This document shows, piece by piece, positions 50,221-50,624 of a stretch of DNA of 50,624 nucleotides. Source of the stretch: an uncultured Mycoplasmatota bacterium (GTDB lineage Bacteria > Bacillota_I > Bacilli_A > RF39 > UBA660). The stretch is taken from assembly GCA_946498975.1 (NCBI GenBank), contig CAMMQC010000007.1:1-50624 (forward strand). Reading direction: 5' to 3'. The notes beneath the pieces are model-generated. The model was not told the origin of the DNA, did no database searches, and saw only the letters and a program-made list of their open reading frames with translations. Each line of letters opens with the position of its first letter. Positions within the stretch are counted from its first letter, which is position 1. A program made the position numbers and the translations under genes.

Positions 50221-50624
50221 TTAACTATTTCTTTTTGTTTTATCATCTCTTTCTTCAATACTTTTCTTTACATAAGATAAAGCCTTTGGACATTCTCTTA
50301 AATCAATTTCATTTTCATAATCTTGATATTCACTTAAAACTCTATCAACTTCAAAGTCTTTTAATAACATAAGTATACTATCTAAATATATTTTACCTAT
50401 TCTTAAATATTCTATATTATTATCATCACTTAACATATTCTCTGCTATTTCTATAAATTTTATAGATAAGTTGGTTTCTCTAATTTTTGTGTATTCATTA
50501 ATAATGAAGCTTTCATAACCAGTATATCTTTGTGCTAAAGTAATACCACTGTTTTGATTTATATTTTTATTCGCTGTGTACTAGATTATAGGGGGTAAAG
50601 GTATTTTCAAACACAAGTTTATGT
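50221..50624 (-). pseudogene. Frameshifted gene running off the window end
   Basis: On the minus strand a frame is open from 50580 to the stop at 50221, beginning NKNINQNSGITLAQRYTGYE, but its only Met codon is at 50436 and a TAG lies at 50581-50583. In another frame the sequence upstream reads HKLVFENTFTPYNLVHSE and ends at a stop near the A-run at about 50565-50572, as if one base had been gained or lost there. The likely original is one longer protein whose start is outside the window. Not recognised. Confidence 0.45.

Noticed and set aside
1-50624. UGA read as tryptophan (Mollicutes code)
   Set aside because: Tryptophans in conserved proteins are TGG, and TGA ends several genes, for example at 19750 and 22774.

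Overview
The window is a low-GC chromosomal segment of a Gram-positive bacterium. It has A/T-rich codons, strong AGGAGG-type ribosome binding sites and sigma-A promoters, often with an extended TGn in front of the -10 box. The gene content (parE-parC topoisomerase IV, BipA/TypA, a ylbD-ylbE-like pair, a class B sortase, lipobox lipoproteins) suggests class Bacilli, probably one of the uncultured small-genome gut lineages (RF39/Erysipelotrichales-like); this placement is inference. UGA acts as a stop and tryptophan is UGG, so the code is standard. No tRNA, rRNA or CRISPR array is visible.

Layout. (1) 1-4922: a MoxR-like AAA ATPase with a companion protein, bipA, an intergenic region with a possible small RNA, and a thioredoxin-like lipoprotein on the minus strand. 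(2) 5038-31740: about 27 kb, all on the plus strand, encoding what looks like one envelope machine. It combines a Tad/Flp-type pilus core (CpaB, CpaF/TadA ATPase, TadB, TadC, a TadZ-like protein, a 53-residue pilin and TadE-like minor pilins) with a Gram-positive type IV secretion core (three VirB2/TrbC-like membrane proteins, a VirB6/TrbL-like channel, PrgI/VirB3, a VirB4 split into two genes, a VirD4 coupling ATPase, two possible VirB8-like proteins, and two wall hydrolases). It also has a class B sortase, a large secreted Cys-rich protein and an Ig/DUF6273 surface protein. I see no relaxase, integrase or origin of transfer, so this is more likely a resident secretion or adhesion machine than a conjugative element. 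This is the most interesting content of the window. (3) 31756-33048: a VapD-like gene with no normal start codon, and a tandemly duplicated partner gene whose second copy is frameshifted. (4) 33061-37979: a complete NAD salvage operon (pncA, pncB, Nudix hydrolase, glutamine-dependent nadE) behind a consensus promoter with a dyad over the -10 box. (5) 37980-39413: a decayed stretch with a frameshifted zinc-ribbon gene, a small tail-anchored protein and several hairpins. (6) 39414-45913: parE and parC separated by a 689-residue protein with 21-residue tandem repeats. (7) 45923-50624: an HD-domain protein, a complete IS66-like element with terminal repeats and an 8-bp target duplication, a HAD phosphatase, the ylbD/ylbE-like pair, and a frameshifted gene running off the end.

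How the genes may work together (inference). CpaF, TadB and TadC would assemble a fibre from the small pilin, while VirB4, VirB6, PrgI and VirD4 would form a separate channel. The M23/glucosaminidase-like and NlpC/P60 proteins would open the wall, and the sortase could attach or cross-link surface subunits. Tight spacing and co-orientation support co-expression. Dedicated promoters and terminators around the pilin-like genes suggest that these subunits are made in larger amounts.
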